Assembly: GCA_000432835.1 (NCBI GenBank)
Contig: FR890375.1
Span: forward strand, 346,632 to 410,631
Direction: 5' to 3'
Length of the DNA stretch: 64,000 nucleotides
DNA from: Clostridium sp. CAG:417
GTDB taxonomy: Bacteria; Bacillota_I; Bacilli_A; RF39; UBA660
The position numbers were made by a program, and so were the translations under genes. This document shows, in pieces, positions 35,070-44,581 of the stretch (position 1 is the first letter of the stretch; every line of letters begins with the position of its first letter). Below the pieces are notes generated by a model. That model searched no databases. It was not told the origin of the DNA and was given only the letters and a program-made list of their open reading frames with translations.

Positions 35070-35342
35070 ATGGTAAATGTTATTAAGCAGGAAGTTAGAA
35101 TGGAAGAATCATTAAGAAAGAGATTAGAATTTATTTGTGAGTTTTGTAGAGTTAAACCAGTTATTATTAATGGTAATTTAAGAACAATAGATAAAACTAA
35201 TTTTACATATCTAGAACCACATAGAATTATAATTAATGATATAACCTTTCTAGCTTTTAATTATTCTAATGATATATTTATCGAAAACTTAAATAATAAG
35301 ATTAAATTATCAGAATTAGAAAACTATTTAAAACATAACTAA
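35070..35342 (+). CDS. Hypothetical protein of the mobile element (90 aa)
   Basis: Start at the ATG 9 nt after AAAGGA; MVNVIKQEVRMEESLRKRLE then FICEFCRVKPVI. Two closely spaced cysteines (CEFC) and the strand-rich rest suggest a small globular protein. No homologue recognised. First gene inside the element, 120 nt after tRNA-Thr and followed by the recombinase promoter. Confidence 0.55.
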   Translation: MVNVIKQEVRMEESLRKRLEFICEFCRVKPVIINGNLRTIDKTNFTYLEPHRIIINDITFLAFNYSNDIFIENLNNKIKLSELENYLKHN

Positions 35343-35363
35343 TATCATACTCTAATCAGGGAA

Positions 35364-35392
35364 TTGACAAAATGAACTTTTAAGTATATTAT
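35364..35392 (+). promoter_or_regulatory. Promoter of the recombinase leader
   Basis: TTGACA, 17 nt, TATTAT: near-consensus. It drives the leader ORF at 35448 and, through the terminator at 35493, the recombinase gene. Confidence 0.85.
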
Positions 35393-35447
35393 ATAAAACC
35401 AATAAATGACAAGCAGTATCCGTCTTTTATTAAAAAGGAGGTACACT

Positions 35448-35519
35448 ATGGTCAAAAGCACAATTAATAAAAAATATAATATGAAATTAAGTGGAGTCAA
35501 AGGTATTAGTTTGAACTAG
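35448..35519 (+). CDS. Leader peptide upstream of the recombinase (23 aa)
   Basis: Strong AAAAAGGAGGTACACT, then MVKSTINKKYNMKLSGVKGI-SLN and TAG. The 3' part of this ORF forms the upstream arm of an intrinsic terminator located before the recombinase gene, so translation of the peptide would melt the hairpin and permit read-through. Arrangement indicates translation-coupled attenuation, as known for leader ORFs of antibiotic-resistance and conjugative-element genes. Confidence 0.6.
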   Translation: MVKSTINKKYNMKLSGVKGISLN

Positions 35520-35539
35520 TATTTTTGACTCCCTTTTTT
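35493..35539 (+). terminator. Conditional terminator ahead of the recombinase
   Basis: GGAGTCAAA/TTTGACTCC 9-bp stem, loop of about 22 nt, followed by CTTTTTT. It overlaps the last codons of the leader ORF. Confidence 0.85.
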
Positions 35540-35562
35540 GTAGGAAAAGGAGTTAAAGATTA

Positions 35563-37416
35563 ATGAATGAAGAAAAGAAAATAGCAGGACTTTATATTCG
35601 AGTGAGTACCGAAGATCAAGCAAGAGAAGGATTTAGTTTACCAGAGCAAGAGAAAAGACTTCGAGCAATGTGTGAATATAAAGGTTATGAAATATATAAA
35701 GTATATAAAGATGCTGGTATAAGTGCTAAAACTGGTAATCATAGACCTGCATTTGAGGAACTATTACAAGATATTAAAGATAAGAAATGCAATACTATTG
35801 TTGTATTAAAGTTAGATAGATTAACACGAAGTGTTTATGATTGGGAAAACATATTAAAATTCTTAGATGAAAATAATGCTTATTTAGATTGTGCTAATGA
35901 TGATATTAATACTACTAATGCTAACGGAAAAATGATTTCAAGAATACTAATGAGTGTGTCTCAACAAGAAATAGAAAGAACTAGTGAAAGAACAAAAGTA
36001 GGATTATCTGGAGCAATTAAAGCGGGACATATTCCAGCAAGAGCACCACTAGGTTATAAACATGTTGATAGATTGTTAGTACCAGATCCACTAACTAAAG
36101 ATATTATTATAAGAATATTTAATTTATATTCTGAAGGTTGTACTTATGTTAAAATAGCAAAAATTTATAATGATGAAAAAGTATTAGGTAAAACAAATTG
36201 GAGAGATACAACTATTTTAAAAATAATATCTAATGAGATTTATAAAGGAGATTATGTATCAGGTAAAAGAAGTGGTAATTCAGTTTATTATGAAAATGTA
36301 GTTGAACCATTAGTAAGTAAAGAACTATGGGAAAATTGCCAAGTACAAAAGAAAAAGAACTCTAGAAATTATATGAGAACCCAAACATATCTTTTCTTAC
36401 AAAAATTAAAGTGTCCTAAATGTGGAAGAATACTTGCAGGTGGAGCAACTCATAAAATAAAAAGTGATAAATGGTATTTCTATTATAGATGTGAAGATTG
36501 TAAAAATAATATCAAAGAAAATAAAATTGAAGAAGCAATAATGCATATTCTAAATGATGTATTTGAATATGATTCAGTTGTTAATGAATTCTTTTTACCA
36601 GTACTTAAAAATAAATTAGAAAATCCTAAAGATGAACTAGAAGAAGAAATTAAGAAACTAAATAATAAAAAGAAAAGATTAAAAGAAGGATTTGTTAATG
36701 AATTATTTACAATAGAAGAATTTAAAGAAGAAACTGAAAAATTAGATAATTTAATCAAAGATTTAGAAGAAAAAATAATATCTAATCAACAAGCAGAACA
36801 ATTAAATTTTACTGTTGATGATATATTACTTAAAAGAGATATGGACTATATTAACAAAATCAAATTACCACTAACTTATCATGCCTTTGAAGATTGTTGG
36901 CCTAATTTGGATAGAAATGATAAAGCAGATATAGTTATGAGATACATTGATGATATAGAACTTGAAGAAATAAATAATATGTATGATGTTAAAAAAGTTA
37001 ATTTTAGAAGTACTTTCTATGAAGATTTTAAGATGTTATTTAATCAAGGTTATATAGATTGTAAAAGAGAAATGATTATTGATTTTAATGGAATACAAAC
37101 TTCATTTCCAGTAAGATATAGTGAATTTACTAATATTAAAGATATAATGCAAAATTTTTATAGGTTAAATGAATGTTATGAAGTTAATTTATATAAAGGT
37201 ACTTTTTATAAAGACACAGAAAAATTAGATATTGGACCGATTTTAAAAGATGAAGTGCCAGTAAGAATATTTCCATTACAAAAAAATAATAATGGAGATA
37301 ATAACTGGTTATCAATGGGAATGCTTGCTACAAAGAATAATCCAAATGATATTAAGGTAAACATTAGAGATGTATTTGAAACAATACCAGATAATGTTAC
37401 CGAAGAAGATTTTTAA
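35563..37416 (+). CDS. Large serine recombinase
   Basis: 617 residues, AAAAGGAGTTAAAGATT upstream. Resolvase domain opens AGLYIRVSTEDQAREGFSLP with nucleophile Ser15, followed by LKLDRLTRS and SRILMSVSQQEIERTSERT; then the recombinase domain (GYKHVDRLLVPDP, NEIYKGDYVSGK), a zinc ribbon (CPKCGRILAGG and YYRCEDC), and a coiled coil at about 345-410. A further C-terminal part of about 190 residues after the coiled coil is longer than in many relatives. It would integrate and excise the element. Controlled by the leader peptide/terminator in front. Confidence 0.93.
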   Translation: MNEEKKIAGLYIRVSTEDQAREGFSLPEQEKRLRAMCEYKGYEIYKVYKDAGISAKTGNHRPAFEELLQDIKDKKCNTIVVLKLDRLTRSVYDWENILKFLDENNAYLDCANDDINTTNANGKMISRILMSVSQQEIERTSERTKVGLSGAIKAGHIPARAPLGYKHVDRLLVPDPLTKDIIIRIFNLYSEGCTYVKIAKIYNDEKVLGKTNWRDTTILKIISNEIYKGDYVSGKRSGNSVYYENVVEPLVSKELWENCQVQKKKNSRNYMRTQTYLFLQKLKCPKCGRILAGGATHKIKSDKWYFYYRCEDCKNNIKENKIEEAIMHILNDVFEYDSVVNEFFLPVLKNKLENPKDELEEEIKKLNNKKKRLKEGFVNELFTIEEFKEETEKLDNLIKDLEEKIISNQQAEQLNFTVDDILLKRDMDYINKIKLPLTYHAFEDCWPNLDRNDKADIVMRYIDDIELEEINNMYDVKKVNFRSTFYEDFKMLFNQGYIDCKREMIIDFNGIQTSFPVRYSEFTNIKDIMQNFYRLNECYEVNLYKGTFYKDTEKLDIGPILKDEVPVRIFPLQKNNNGDNNWLSMGMLATKNNPNDIKVNIRDVFETIPDNVTEEDF

Positions 37417-37540
37417 AATGCGTGGCAAGTTTTGCTTACGAAGTAAATGAAAGTGGCGATAGCAATTTAAAAATTAATACTATATGTAGTTTTAACTATT
37501 TACGAAGTTTATAGTTATTACGAAATAAAGTAAACGGATC

Positions 37541-37645
37541 CTAAGGTGTTAAACCTTAGCCCAATGGATATTTTGTATGGAACGTACAAAATTCCTAGGG
37601 GGTTAGAAATTTTGGATGAACAAAATGGCCACTTGAGTGGTCACT
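37541..37645 (+). other. Candidate oriT: clustered hairpins upstream of the relaxase gene (element copy 2)
   Basis: Four inverted repeats in order: CTAAGGT/ACCTTAG (37541-37559); CCC-AAT-GGA-T-ATTTTGTA with loop TGGAACG and TACAAAAT-TCC-TAG-GGG (37560-37600); ATTTTG/CAAAAT (37609-37626); GGCCACT/AGTGGTC (37627-37642). A hairpin cluster directly upstream of a MobV gene is where the transfer origin is usually found. The middle two hairpins recur at 22477-22545. Confidence 0.6.
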
Positions 37646-37664
37646 TCTAGAAAGGAGAAAATCA

Positions 37665-39011
37665 ATGTCAGAACTTGCTTATTCATTACATTTAGGTAGT
37701 GATAAAAATAGAAAAAATATATCTAAACAAAATGGTAAAAATAATTTAAGTGGAACAACATCTTTACCAAATAATGCTATTCAAAATGTAAGACAATTAT
37801 CAAAAGTAGATAAACATAATTATAGAAAATATGATGATAATCAAGAACTAATACAAATAGTAAGAGGTACTTCTTCTCCACTTGATGATGTAAAAGAATT
37901 ATATTTAAGTGAATTTGAAGAAGCAAGACTTGAATACAATTCTAAACAATCTAGACCTAGTAGAATGATAGATAATTACTTTGATAATGTATCTAATAAT
38001 GAAAAAAAAGATCTTGCTTGTGAAATAATTCTTGAACTTGGAGATAAAGAATATTGGGATACAAAAGATGAAAATTTCAGAAAGAAAATGTCCAAAGTTT
38101 ATAAAAAACAAGTTGATGATTTAGAATTACTTGTTCCTAATTTTAAAGTAGCTAGTGCTATTATTCATTATGATGAAACAAGTCCACATTTACATATTGT
38201 TGGAGTTCCGATTAAATATAAAAATAAAAATGGTATGGAAAAACAAGTTGGTAAATCTGATGTATTTACAAAAGAATCTTTAATAAGATTACAAGATAAA
38301 ATGAGGACTTTATGTATTGAAGAGTTTAATCAAGTTTATAGTTTAGATTCCACTTTAAAGCAAAAACAAAAAGGTAGAAACCGAGATATTCATGTATCTG
38401 ATATGGATAACTATATTGAAATGAAAAAGCAAATCGAAAAAAATACCGAAAACTTAAAACAACCAAATAAAAAGTCTTCAGAGTTAAAACAAAACTCTAA
38501 AGATATAAAAAATAAAATTGATAAACTTAAAACATCTAAATTAAATAAAGGTAATTATATTTTATCAAAAGAAAATAAAGATTATTTTATCGACTTTATC
38601 AATCAAGTCAATGATACTAGTAAAGAATATGATAAAATACAAACTCTATCTAATACATTAGTTAATGCTCACGAACAAATAAAAGACAAAAATAATAAGA
38701 TTAAAACTCTAACTGAAAATAACGAAGCACTTAATTTAAGAGTTAAGACTTTAAATGATACGATTAAAGAAAAAGACAATGAAATATCATTTTTAAAATC
38801 TAAAATACAAGATTTAAAAAATACTATTGAATATTGGAAAGATAAATTTGATAAATTAATATCTTTCTTACATGATAAACTTCATAGTTGGTATGATAAG
38901 GATGATAAATATATTGATGTTGTTAATGATCTGTATGATGATAATGTTTTAGATGATGATGACATTGAAGAATTAGATTTAAACAAAGAAAAAGATGATT
39001 TAGAAAGATAA
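37665..39011 (+). CDS. MobV-family relaxase (Pre/Mob)
   Basis: 448 residues, AGAAAGGAGAAAATCA upstream. AIIHYDETSPHLHIVGVPI carries the HxDExxPHxH metal-binding motif of MobV relaxases, and YDDNQELIQIVRG lies near the N-terminus. The C-terminal half (about 245-400) is a long coiled coil with heptad leucines and ends in a very acidic tail. It nicks DNA at oriT for transfer with a helper's conjugation machinery. No type IV secretion genes are present, so the element is mobilizable rather than self-transmissible. Confidence 0.9.
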   Translation: MSELAYSLHLGSDKNRKNISKQNGKNNLSGTTSLPNNAIQNVRQLSKVDKHNYRKYDDNQELIQIVRGTSSPLDDVKELYLSEFEEARLEYNSKQSRPSRMIDNYFDNVSNNEKKDLACEIILELGDKEYWDTKDENFRKKMSKVYKKQVDDLELLVPNFKVASAIIHYDETSPHLHIVGVPIKYKNKNGMEKQVGKSDVFTKESLIRLQDKMRTLCIEEFNQVYSLDSTLKQKQKGRNRDIHVSDMDNYIEMKKQIEKNTENLKQPNKKSSELKQNSKDIKNKIDKLKTSKLNKGNYILSKENKDYFIDFINQVNDTSKEYDKIQTLSNTLVNAHEQIKDKNNKIKTLTENNEALNLRVKTLNDTIKEKDNEISFLKSKIQDLKNTIEYWKDKFDKLISFLHDKLHSWYDKDDKYIDVVNDLYDDNVLDDDDIEELDLNKEKDDLER

Positions 39012-39021
39012 TGGGAAAGCA

Positions 39022-39050
39022 TGTTAAAAACAGCCAAAATATGGTATAAT
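39022..39050 (+). promoter_or_regulatory. Promoter of the cargo genes
   Basis: TGTTAA, 17 nt, TATAAT, about 25 nt upstream of the small membrane protein gene. Only the -10 is strong. Confidence 0.5.
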
Positions 39051-39075
39051 TTCTTTATTAGGAGAGTGTAGTTTT

Positions 39076-39336
39076 ATGGATTTAGAAAAAGAGATAAAAA
39101 AGATACAAGAACGAAATAAAAGAGTTGAATTAGATAAAGCATGGGAAACAAGTTGGACTAGAAAAATATGTATTATGATTCTAACTTATATAGTAGTTAT
39201 TATATATTCATATGTTATAAGAAAATATGATAATATATTCTTAAGTTCATTAGTACCAGTAATAGGTTTTACACTATCTACTTTATCTTTAAAATTAGTT
39301 AGAAAGATTTGGGAAAATAATAATAAATGGAGTTGA
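39076..39336 (+). CDS. Small two-helix membrane protein (86 aa)
   Basis: TTAGGAGAGTG upstream. A charged helical N-terminus (MDLEKEIKKIQERNKRVELD-KAWETSWTRK) precedes two hydrophobic helices (about 31-48 and 54-73) and a short basic end. The K-A-W-E-T-S-W/K-T-R-(K/R) pattern occurs in a widespread family of unnamed small membrane proteins. It ends at TGA 4 nt before the helicase gene, so it is likely co-translated with it. Confidence 0.7.
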   Translation: MDLEKEIKKIQERNKRVELDKAWETSWTRKICIMILTYIVVIIYSYVIRKYDNIFLSSLVPVIGFTLSTLSLKLVRKIWENNNKWS

Positions 39337-39340
39337 TTTA

Positions 39341-41380
39341 ATGGCTGTTGAATTATATAAACATAATGCATATGCTTATGAGCAAATAGAAGAAAAATTA
39401 AAGACAAGTAATAGAACATGTGTTATTCATCCTACAGGTAGTGGTAAATCGTTTATCGCAATTAAATGGTTATATGAAAATAGAAATAGAAATTGTTTAT
39501 TTCTTACATCTCAAAAACCTATTATAGATCAAATTATAAGACATATCGAAAGTTGTGGCTTAACATTAAATGATTTTCCAAATTTAAAATTTGATTTATA
39601 CCAGAATATAACAGAACAAGTTGCTAAAACATATTCTACTGATTGCATAGTTTTAGATGAGTTTCATAGATGTGGTGCACCAGAATGGGGTAAAGGCTTA
39701 GATGTTTTATTAAATAATAATTCTAATGCTAAAGTTTTAGGATTTTCAGCAACACCAATAAGATATTTAGATGATTGTAGAAATATGACAGAAGAATTGT
39801 TTGATAATAATATAGCATCTCAAATAACTTTAGTAGAAGCAGTTGCTAAAGGTATTTTACCATTACCTACATATATAAATGCACTATATTCATTTGATGA
39901 AGATATACAAAGAATTCAAAAAAAAATAAATAGATTAGCATCTGAAAGTGATAGAAAATTATTTCAAGAAAAATTTGATTCGGCAAAAAGATTATTAGAA
40001 AAAAGTGAAGGTTTAGAAAAAGTATTTTCAAAAAACATAACTAAATCAAACGGAAGATTCATTGTTTTTTGTAGAGATGTAGAACATATGAATAGAATGA
40101 TTGAAGAATCAAAAAATTGGTTTGAATCAGTAAATGATAACATTGATATATATAGTGTTATTTCAACAAATAAAGATTTTGATAATCGTAATTCTATAGA
40201 AAGTTTTGAAACATCAAATAATGATCATTTAAAATTATTATTTTGTGTAAATATGCTGAATGAAGGATTACACGTAAATAATATAGATGGTGTTATAATG
40301 CTTAGACCAACTATTTCTCCAATTATTTATTTACAACAATTAGGTAGAGCACTCTCTGTTGGGCATAATGAACATCCTTTAATTTTTGATATAGTAAATA
40401 ATAGTTTAGGAATAAAAGATATAGATAAATTTTATGAACAAGTTAAACGACAAATTCAAGCAGGAACAAATAATCCAGCAATTTCTGGTTATAAAGATAT
40501 TGATATTGGAAGTTTTAAAGTAATTGATGAAATGTCTTCAATGATTGATTTATTTGATATTATAGATAAATCACTAACTAAAGAAACTTATGATAATTCC
40601 AAAGAAAAAAAACTATATGATGATTTAATTGAATTAGGTCATCAACCAAACAGAAATAATTCCAAGGAAGAATCTACTTTATATACTACTTTAATAAATC
40701 ATGGTAAAGAATGGTTATCAGAAGAACAACTTGAAATTTTAAAACAAATGGGAATATATATTCCTGAAAAATTGAGTCAAGAAGATTTATCGGCAATTTT
40801 GTTTGAAGAATTAATGGAATTAGGACATCAACCTAGCCAAGCAATTCCAGAGGAAAGTAATTTGTATAGTAGATTGGTGCAAAGAGGTGCTAAATATTTA
40901 ACAGAAGACCAATTGCAAGAATTATCAAACTATGGTATTTATATTCCAAAAGCAATGACTCAAGATGAAAGAGGTAATCAATTGTTTAATGAATTAGTTC
41001 AATTAGGACATCAACCTGCTAGAACAAGTAAGGATAAAGCAGAATCAAATCTATATGGAAGATTACAAAGACATGGTAAAGAGTGGCTTACAGAAGAGCA
41101 ATTACTAGAATTATCTAAATTAGGAATAACATTACCAGAAACAAAGGGCGAAAGTAGAGAATCTGAAGAATTCTTTAACGAATTAATGTCATTAGGGCAT
41201 CAACCCAAAAAATCTAATCCAGATGAAACAAGTTTATATAGGAAGTTACAACGTAGAGGTAGTACATTATTAACTCCAGAACAAAGAGAAAAACTATCAC
41301 AATTAGGTATAACTATACCCGTTAAACTTGAAGAAAGTGATTATATTGAACAGGCGTTTTGTAGTTTAATCAATTTATGA
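39341..41380 (+). CDS. DEAD-like helicase with tandem C-terminal repeats, cut by in-frame TGA
   Basis: 679 residues as read. SF2 motifs: HPTGSGKS (residues 30-37, Walker A), VLDEFHRC (motif II, DEFH 106-109), GFSATPIR (III), VNMLNEGLHVNNIDGVIML (V) and QQLGRALSVG (VI). After about residue 425 come tandem units of 61-63 residues, each with LGHQP, then LY..L, WL(S/T).EQL..L and LGI.IP; the LGHQP leucines are at residues 432, 494, 555 and 618. The pattern recalls the helicase-associated (HA) domain. A fifth unit is interrupted at its Gly position by TGA (41378) and the frame stays open for 96 more codons. Probably a defence helicase of the mobile element. Confidence 0.85.
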   Translation: MAVELYKHNAYAYEQIEEKLKTSNRTCVIHPTGSGKSFIAIKWLYENRNRNCLFLTSQKPIIDQIIRHIESCGLTLNDFPNLKFDLYQNITEQVAKTYSTDCIVLDEFHRCGAPEWGKGLDVLLNNNSNAKVLGFSATPIRYLDDCRNMTEELFDNNIASQITLVEAVAKGILPLPTYINALYSFDEDIQRIQKKINRLASESDRKLFQEKFDSAKRLLEKSEGLEKVFSKNITKSNGRFIVFCRDVEHMNRMIEESKNWFESVNDNIDIYSVISTNKDFDNRNSIESFETSNNDHLKLLFCVNMLNEGLHVNNIDGVIMLRPTISPIIYLQQLGRALSVGHNEHPLIFDIVNNSLGIKDIDKFYEQVKRQIQAGTNNPAISGYKDIDIGSFKVIDEMSSMIDLFDIIDKSLTKETYDNSKEKKLYDDLIELGHQPNRNNSKEESTLYTTLINHGKEWLSEEQLEILKQMGIYIPEKLSQEDLSAILFEELMELGHQPSQAIPEESNLYSRLVQRGAKYLTEDQLQELSNYGIYIPKAMTQDERGNQLFNELVQLGHQPARTSKDKAESNLYGRLQRHGKEWLTEEQLLELSKLGITLPETKGESRESEEFFNELMSLGHQPKKSNPDETSLYRKLQRRGSTLLTPEQREKLSQLGITIPVKLEESDYIEQAFCSLINL

Positions 41381-41671
41381 CATTATCCATCTGCAAGTGT
41401 TAAAGAGGAACATGCTTTATATATTAGAGTTTATAAATACAAAGATAAATTTTCAGAAGGACAAAAACAAATATTATCTTATTTAGGTTTTATTCCTGAA
41501 ACAGAAGTAGTTGATATTAATCATATAACTCAATATGTTTTGACTAGATTAAATCAAGCAACCGAAAAAGGTAATGCAGAAATGATAAATAATTACCAAA
41601 ATATTTTAGGAATAATAAATCAAAAAAATAATGGATTAAATGGTGCAGAAAACAATCCACATCATTTATAA
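41381..41671 (+). pseudogene. Rest of helicase repeat 5 and tail, downstream of in-frame TGA
   Basis: 96 open codons in the helicase frame, ending TAA. HYPSASVKEEHALYIRVYKY then FSEGQKQILSYLGFIPE aligns with the preceding repeats (LGHQP...ES.LY..L...G..WLSEEQL..L...GI.IPE), proving it was coding with the helicase. There is no start codon with a ribosome binding site. Either recent nonsense mutation (GGA or GGG to TGA) or read-through. Confidence 0.75.
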
Positions 41672-41758
41672 TAAATTAAAAGAATATTAAGGGCTAGTAC
41701 AGACTTATTATAATATATAAGGAATACTATGCTCTTTTTTAGTAGTAGGAGGCAGTAA

Positions 41759-44548
41759 ATGGAAGAAAACAAAAATTATTTTCTTGTTGAAGGCGTAGCA
41801 AAAGAAGATTGGATAGGATTTGATTCTTATTTATATTCATTGGAAAGTGCAATAAGTAATGGTGCAAAGTTTATTGGTCTGATTGCTGATTATGGTTCTG
41901 GTAAGAGTACTTTAATAAATATGCTAGATGAAAAACAAAAATTAAAAAATAATAATCTAATAAAGATAAATCTATGGAATTGTTATAGTAGTAATGAAGA
42001 TAATAAAATAGATATACATAGAATATTTTTGCACCAACTAATTGATAAACTTAATATTGGAAACAAGAATTATTATAAAAAGAAAATTGATAAAAATTAT
42101 AATATATTTGATATTAAATTTAAATACAATAATTCAATATTTGCTTTAATACTATTTTTTTACTACATATTATGCATATTAGAAAAATTAGGATTTATTA
42201 CTCTTTTTATACCAGAATTAACTCTTATTGGGTACTCTTTAATAGCTGTTCTAACTCTATTATGTGTAATTTATTATAAACCAGTTATTGCTTATAAAAA
42301 AGCTGAAGAAAATTTTAGAATAATAGATGAAAATGATACTAAAGATTTATATAATGAAATAATAGGTGAATACTATTTAAAAAATAAAAATGCTGGGGAT
42401 TTAATAATATGTTTAGAGGAATTGGATAGATATGATAATTCAGATACAATTTTAGAATATTTAAAAGAATTTTATAAATTTTATAAAGAACCTATTCCAA
42501 CACAAAGAGTTATTTTTATTGTTTCATTAAAGTCCTCAAATCAGTTAAATAAATTAAATAATAAGGAAAATGATGATGATAATATAGATCAAATAAAGAA
42601 TATATATGAAAAAATATTTGATTTTATAGTAAATTTAAATCAAATAAATATTCATGATTATGACTCTATAATTTGGTCATTAATTAATGAAAAGCAAAAT
42701 CAGATACCAGAAGGAATAAAAATTCCACACGAAAAGAATTTAAAAAACTGGAGATATTTATATAAGGGAGAATATATTAAAATAAGAGATATAAAGCATA
42801 GATATAATTTTGCTATTTCTCTATACTTATCAGTAAATGAATCTGGAATTAAAGCAAATTTTGATAAATGTCTGTTTATATCATATTTAGAGGATGAGTA
42901 TAATGAACTATATGAAAAATTAATAAATGAAAATCTAATAAATCCAATATTAATTAACTATGCAAATAGCAATAGAAATTTTAAAGAGTTAGGAATTGAT
43001 GATAAAGAAAACAATGTTTTATTAGAGGGATTAGATTCTAAATATATATCAGTTGATTATAACTATTATTTTTATAAATTTCCTAAAAATAAGAAATCAT
43101 ACAATATATATGAATATGAGTTATATAACGCAATCTTTTATGATGAAGACTCAAAAAACTTAAATATATCATTAAAAAAATTAAAGGAAATAGAAATATA
43201 TGATATTTTGTCTAAAAGAGCCAATTACGCTTTTCTCCCTAAAATTACTTTTAAGTATCCTAAGTTACTTATGATTGCTTATAACAAAGAATATGAAGCC
43301 TTTTGTAATACATTAGAAAAAAATTTTGATTTGTTATCCAATTTTGATCAATTTCATAATTTAATTGAAAATTTAAAAAAATTAAATAAAAATGAATACA
43401 AAACTATATTAAATGAATATTTTAAGTATCATTTACCAAAAATAAAAGAATTAGATAAGGAAAAAATTTTAACTTTAAGAAAAAAAATAGTTAAAGAATT
43501 AGGTAATGAATCTGCAATCATTTCCGATATTTTTATGGGAGAAAATCATTTAATAAGTGGCGAAGAAATTAGCTATATAAATAGTTTCCAAACAATAATA
43601 AAACTTACCAATTTTGAAATGATTGACGAGGATTGTTTAAACAATTATATAAATGTATTAAAAAAACAAAAAACAAGTAAACAATCAATTATTGATTTAT
43701 TAATATCTTTGTCAAAAAACAACAATATTACAAATGAAATGTATAATAATTTTTTCTATTCAATAAGATTAAATGAATATGATTTTAGAGATAGTGAGTA
43801 TTTAAAAATATTAGAAATATCTAAAACAAAATTGGAATTAGATAATGTTAATAATTATAACAAGTTTTTAAATTATATAAATTATTATTGTCAAAAATTT
43901 GATGATTATTATTTAGAAAATTTGAAAAAAACTGATTTAAAAACTAATATTGTTTCATATAAGAATTATCTAGATAAATGTGGTAAAATATATACCAATA
44001 GTATGAAATTATTAGATGATTATTCACGAGATAATACTGTTTTTGGTTTTTCTAAAAATATTCGTGAACAATTTTATAAAAATGGTTATTATCAATATTA
44101 TGTTATATCCACAAGACTTAATGAAAACTTTTATGAAATAGAGGATGATAAATTTGATAACTTAGCAGAAAGATATGTCAGTGAATACGAATATCGAAAA
44201 AATTGGAAATGCAAAGTTGGGAATAATATGAAACAGTATTTATACAAAAATGTGAATATGAGCAAACTTGATGAAAGCAGACTAATATTATTTAATGATT
44301 TGCCTCAAAGAGTTGATATAATTGAATCAGTATTAAATACTAATAATGATGTATTTATTAATAAATATTTATCAAAAATTAATAAAATAAATGTTAAAGA
44401 TATTAAAATAGTATTTAAATTGTTAGGAGAATATAATAGAAATAAAGGCTTAAAGAAATCAACTAAAAGTAATCTCAAAACATTAACTAAAAACAAAGAA
44501 TGCTTACAACAATTAGATGCAAGAAGAAAAATTTTAGAATTTATATAA
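41759..44548 (+). CDS. KAP-family (YobI-like) membrane P-loop NTPase
   Basis: 929 residues, AGGAGGCAGTAA upstream. Walker A is DYGSGKST (44-51); two hydrophobic helices (about 122-140 and 150-175) are inserted between Walker A and the Walker B-like LIICLEELDRYD near residue 222, the signature arrangement of KAP ATPases. The long C-terminal region (about 330-929) is helical, Lys/Asn-rich and unrecognised; it may be a sensor or effector scaffold. KAP NTPases occur in several anti-phage systems. It lies 87 nt after the helicase tail, inside the mobile element. Confidence 0.75.
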   Translation: MEENKNYFLVEGVAKEDWIGFDSYLYSLESAISNGAKFIGLIADYGSGKSTLINMLDEKQKLKNNNLIKINLWNCYSSNEDNKIDIHRIFLHQLIDKLNIGNKNYYKKKIDKNYNIFDIKFKYNNSIFALILFFYYILCILEKLGFITLFIPELTLIGYSLIAVLTLLCVIYYKPVIAYKKAEENFRIIDENDTKDLYNEIIGEYYLKNKNAGDLIICLEELDRYDNSDTILEYLKEFYKFYKEPIPTQRVIFIVSLKSSNQLNKLNNKENDDDNIDQIKNIYEKIFDFIVNLNQINIHDYDSIIWSLINEKQNQIPEGIKIPHEKNLKNWRYLYKGEYIKIRDIKHRYNFAISLYLSVNESGIKANFDKCLFISYLEDEYNELYEKLINENLINPILINYANSNRNFKELGIDDKENNVLLEGLDSKYISVDYNYYFYKFPKNKKSYNIYEYELYNAIFYDEDSKNLNISLKKLKEIEIYDILSKRANYAFLPKITFKYPKLLMIAYNKEYEAFCNTLEKNFDLLSNFDQFHNLIENLKKLNKNEYKTILNEYFKYHLPKIKELDKEKILTLRKKIVKELGNESAIISDIFMGENHLISGEEISYINSFQTIIKLTNFEMIDEDCLNNYINVLKKQKTSKQSIIDLLISLSKNNNITNEMYNNFFYSIRLNEYDFRDSEYLKILEISKTKLELDNVNNYNKFLNYINYYCQKFDDYYLENLKKTDLKTNIVSYKNYLDKCGKIYTNSMKLLDDYSRDNTVFGFSKNIREQFYKNGYYQYYVISTRLNENFYEIEDDKFDNLAERYVSEYEYRKNWKCKVGNNMKQYLYKNVNMSKLDESRLILFNDLPQRVDIIESVLNTNNDVFINKYLSKINKINVKDIKIVFKLLGEYNRNKGLKKSTKSNLKTLTKNKECLQQLDARRKILEFI

Positions 44549-44581
44549 TAGAATAATTAAATAAATTTTTCTTCAAAAGTA

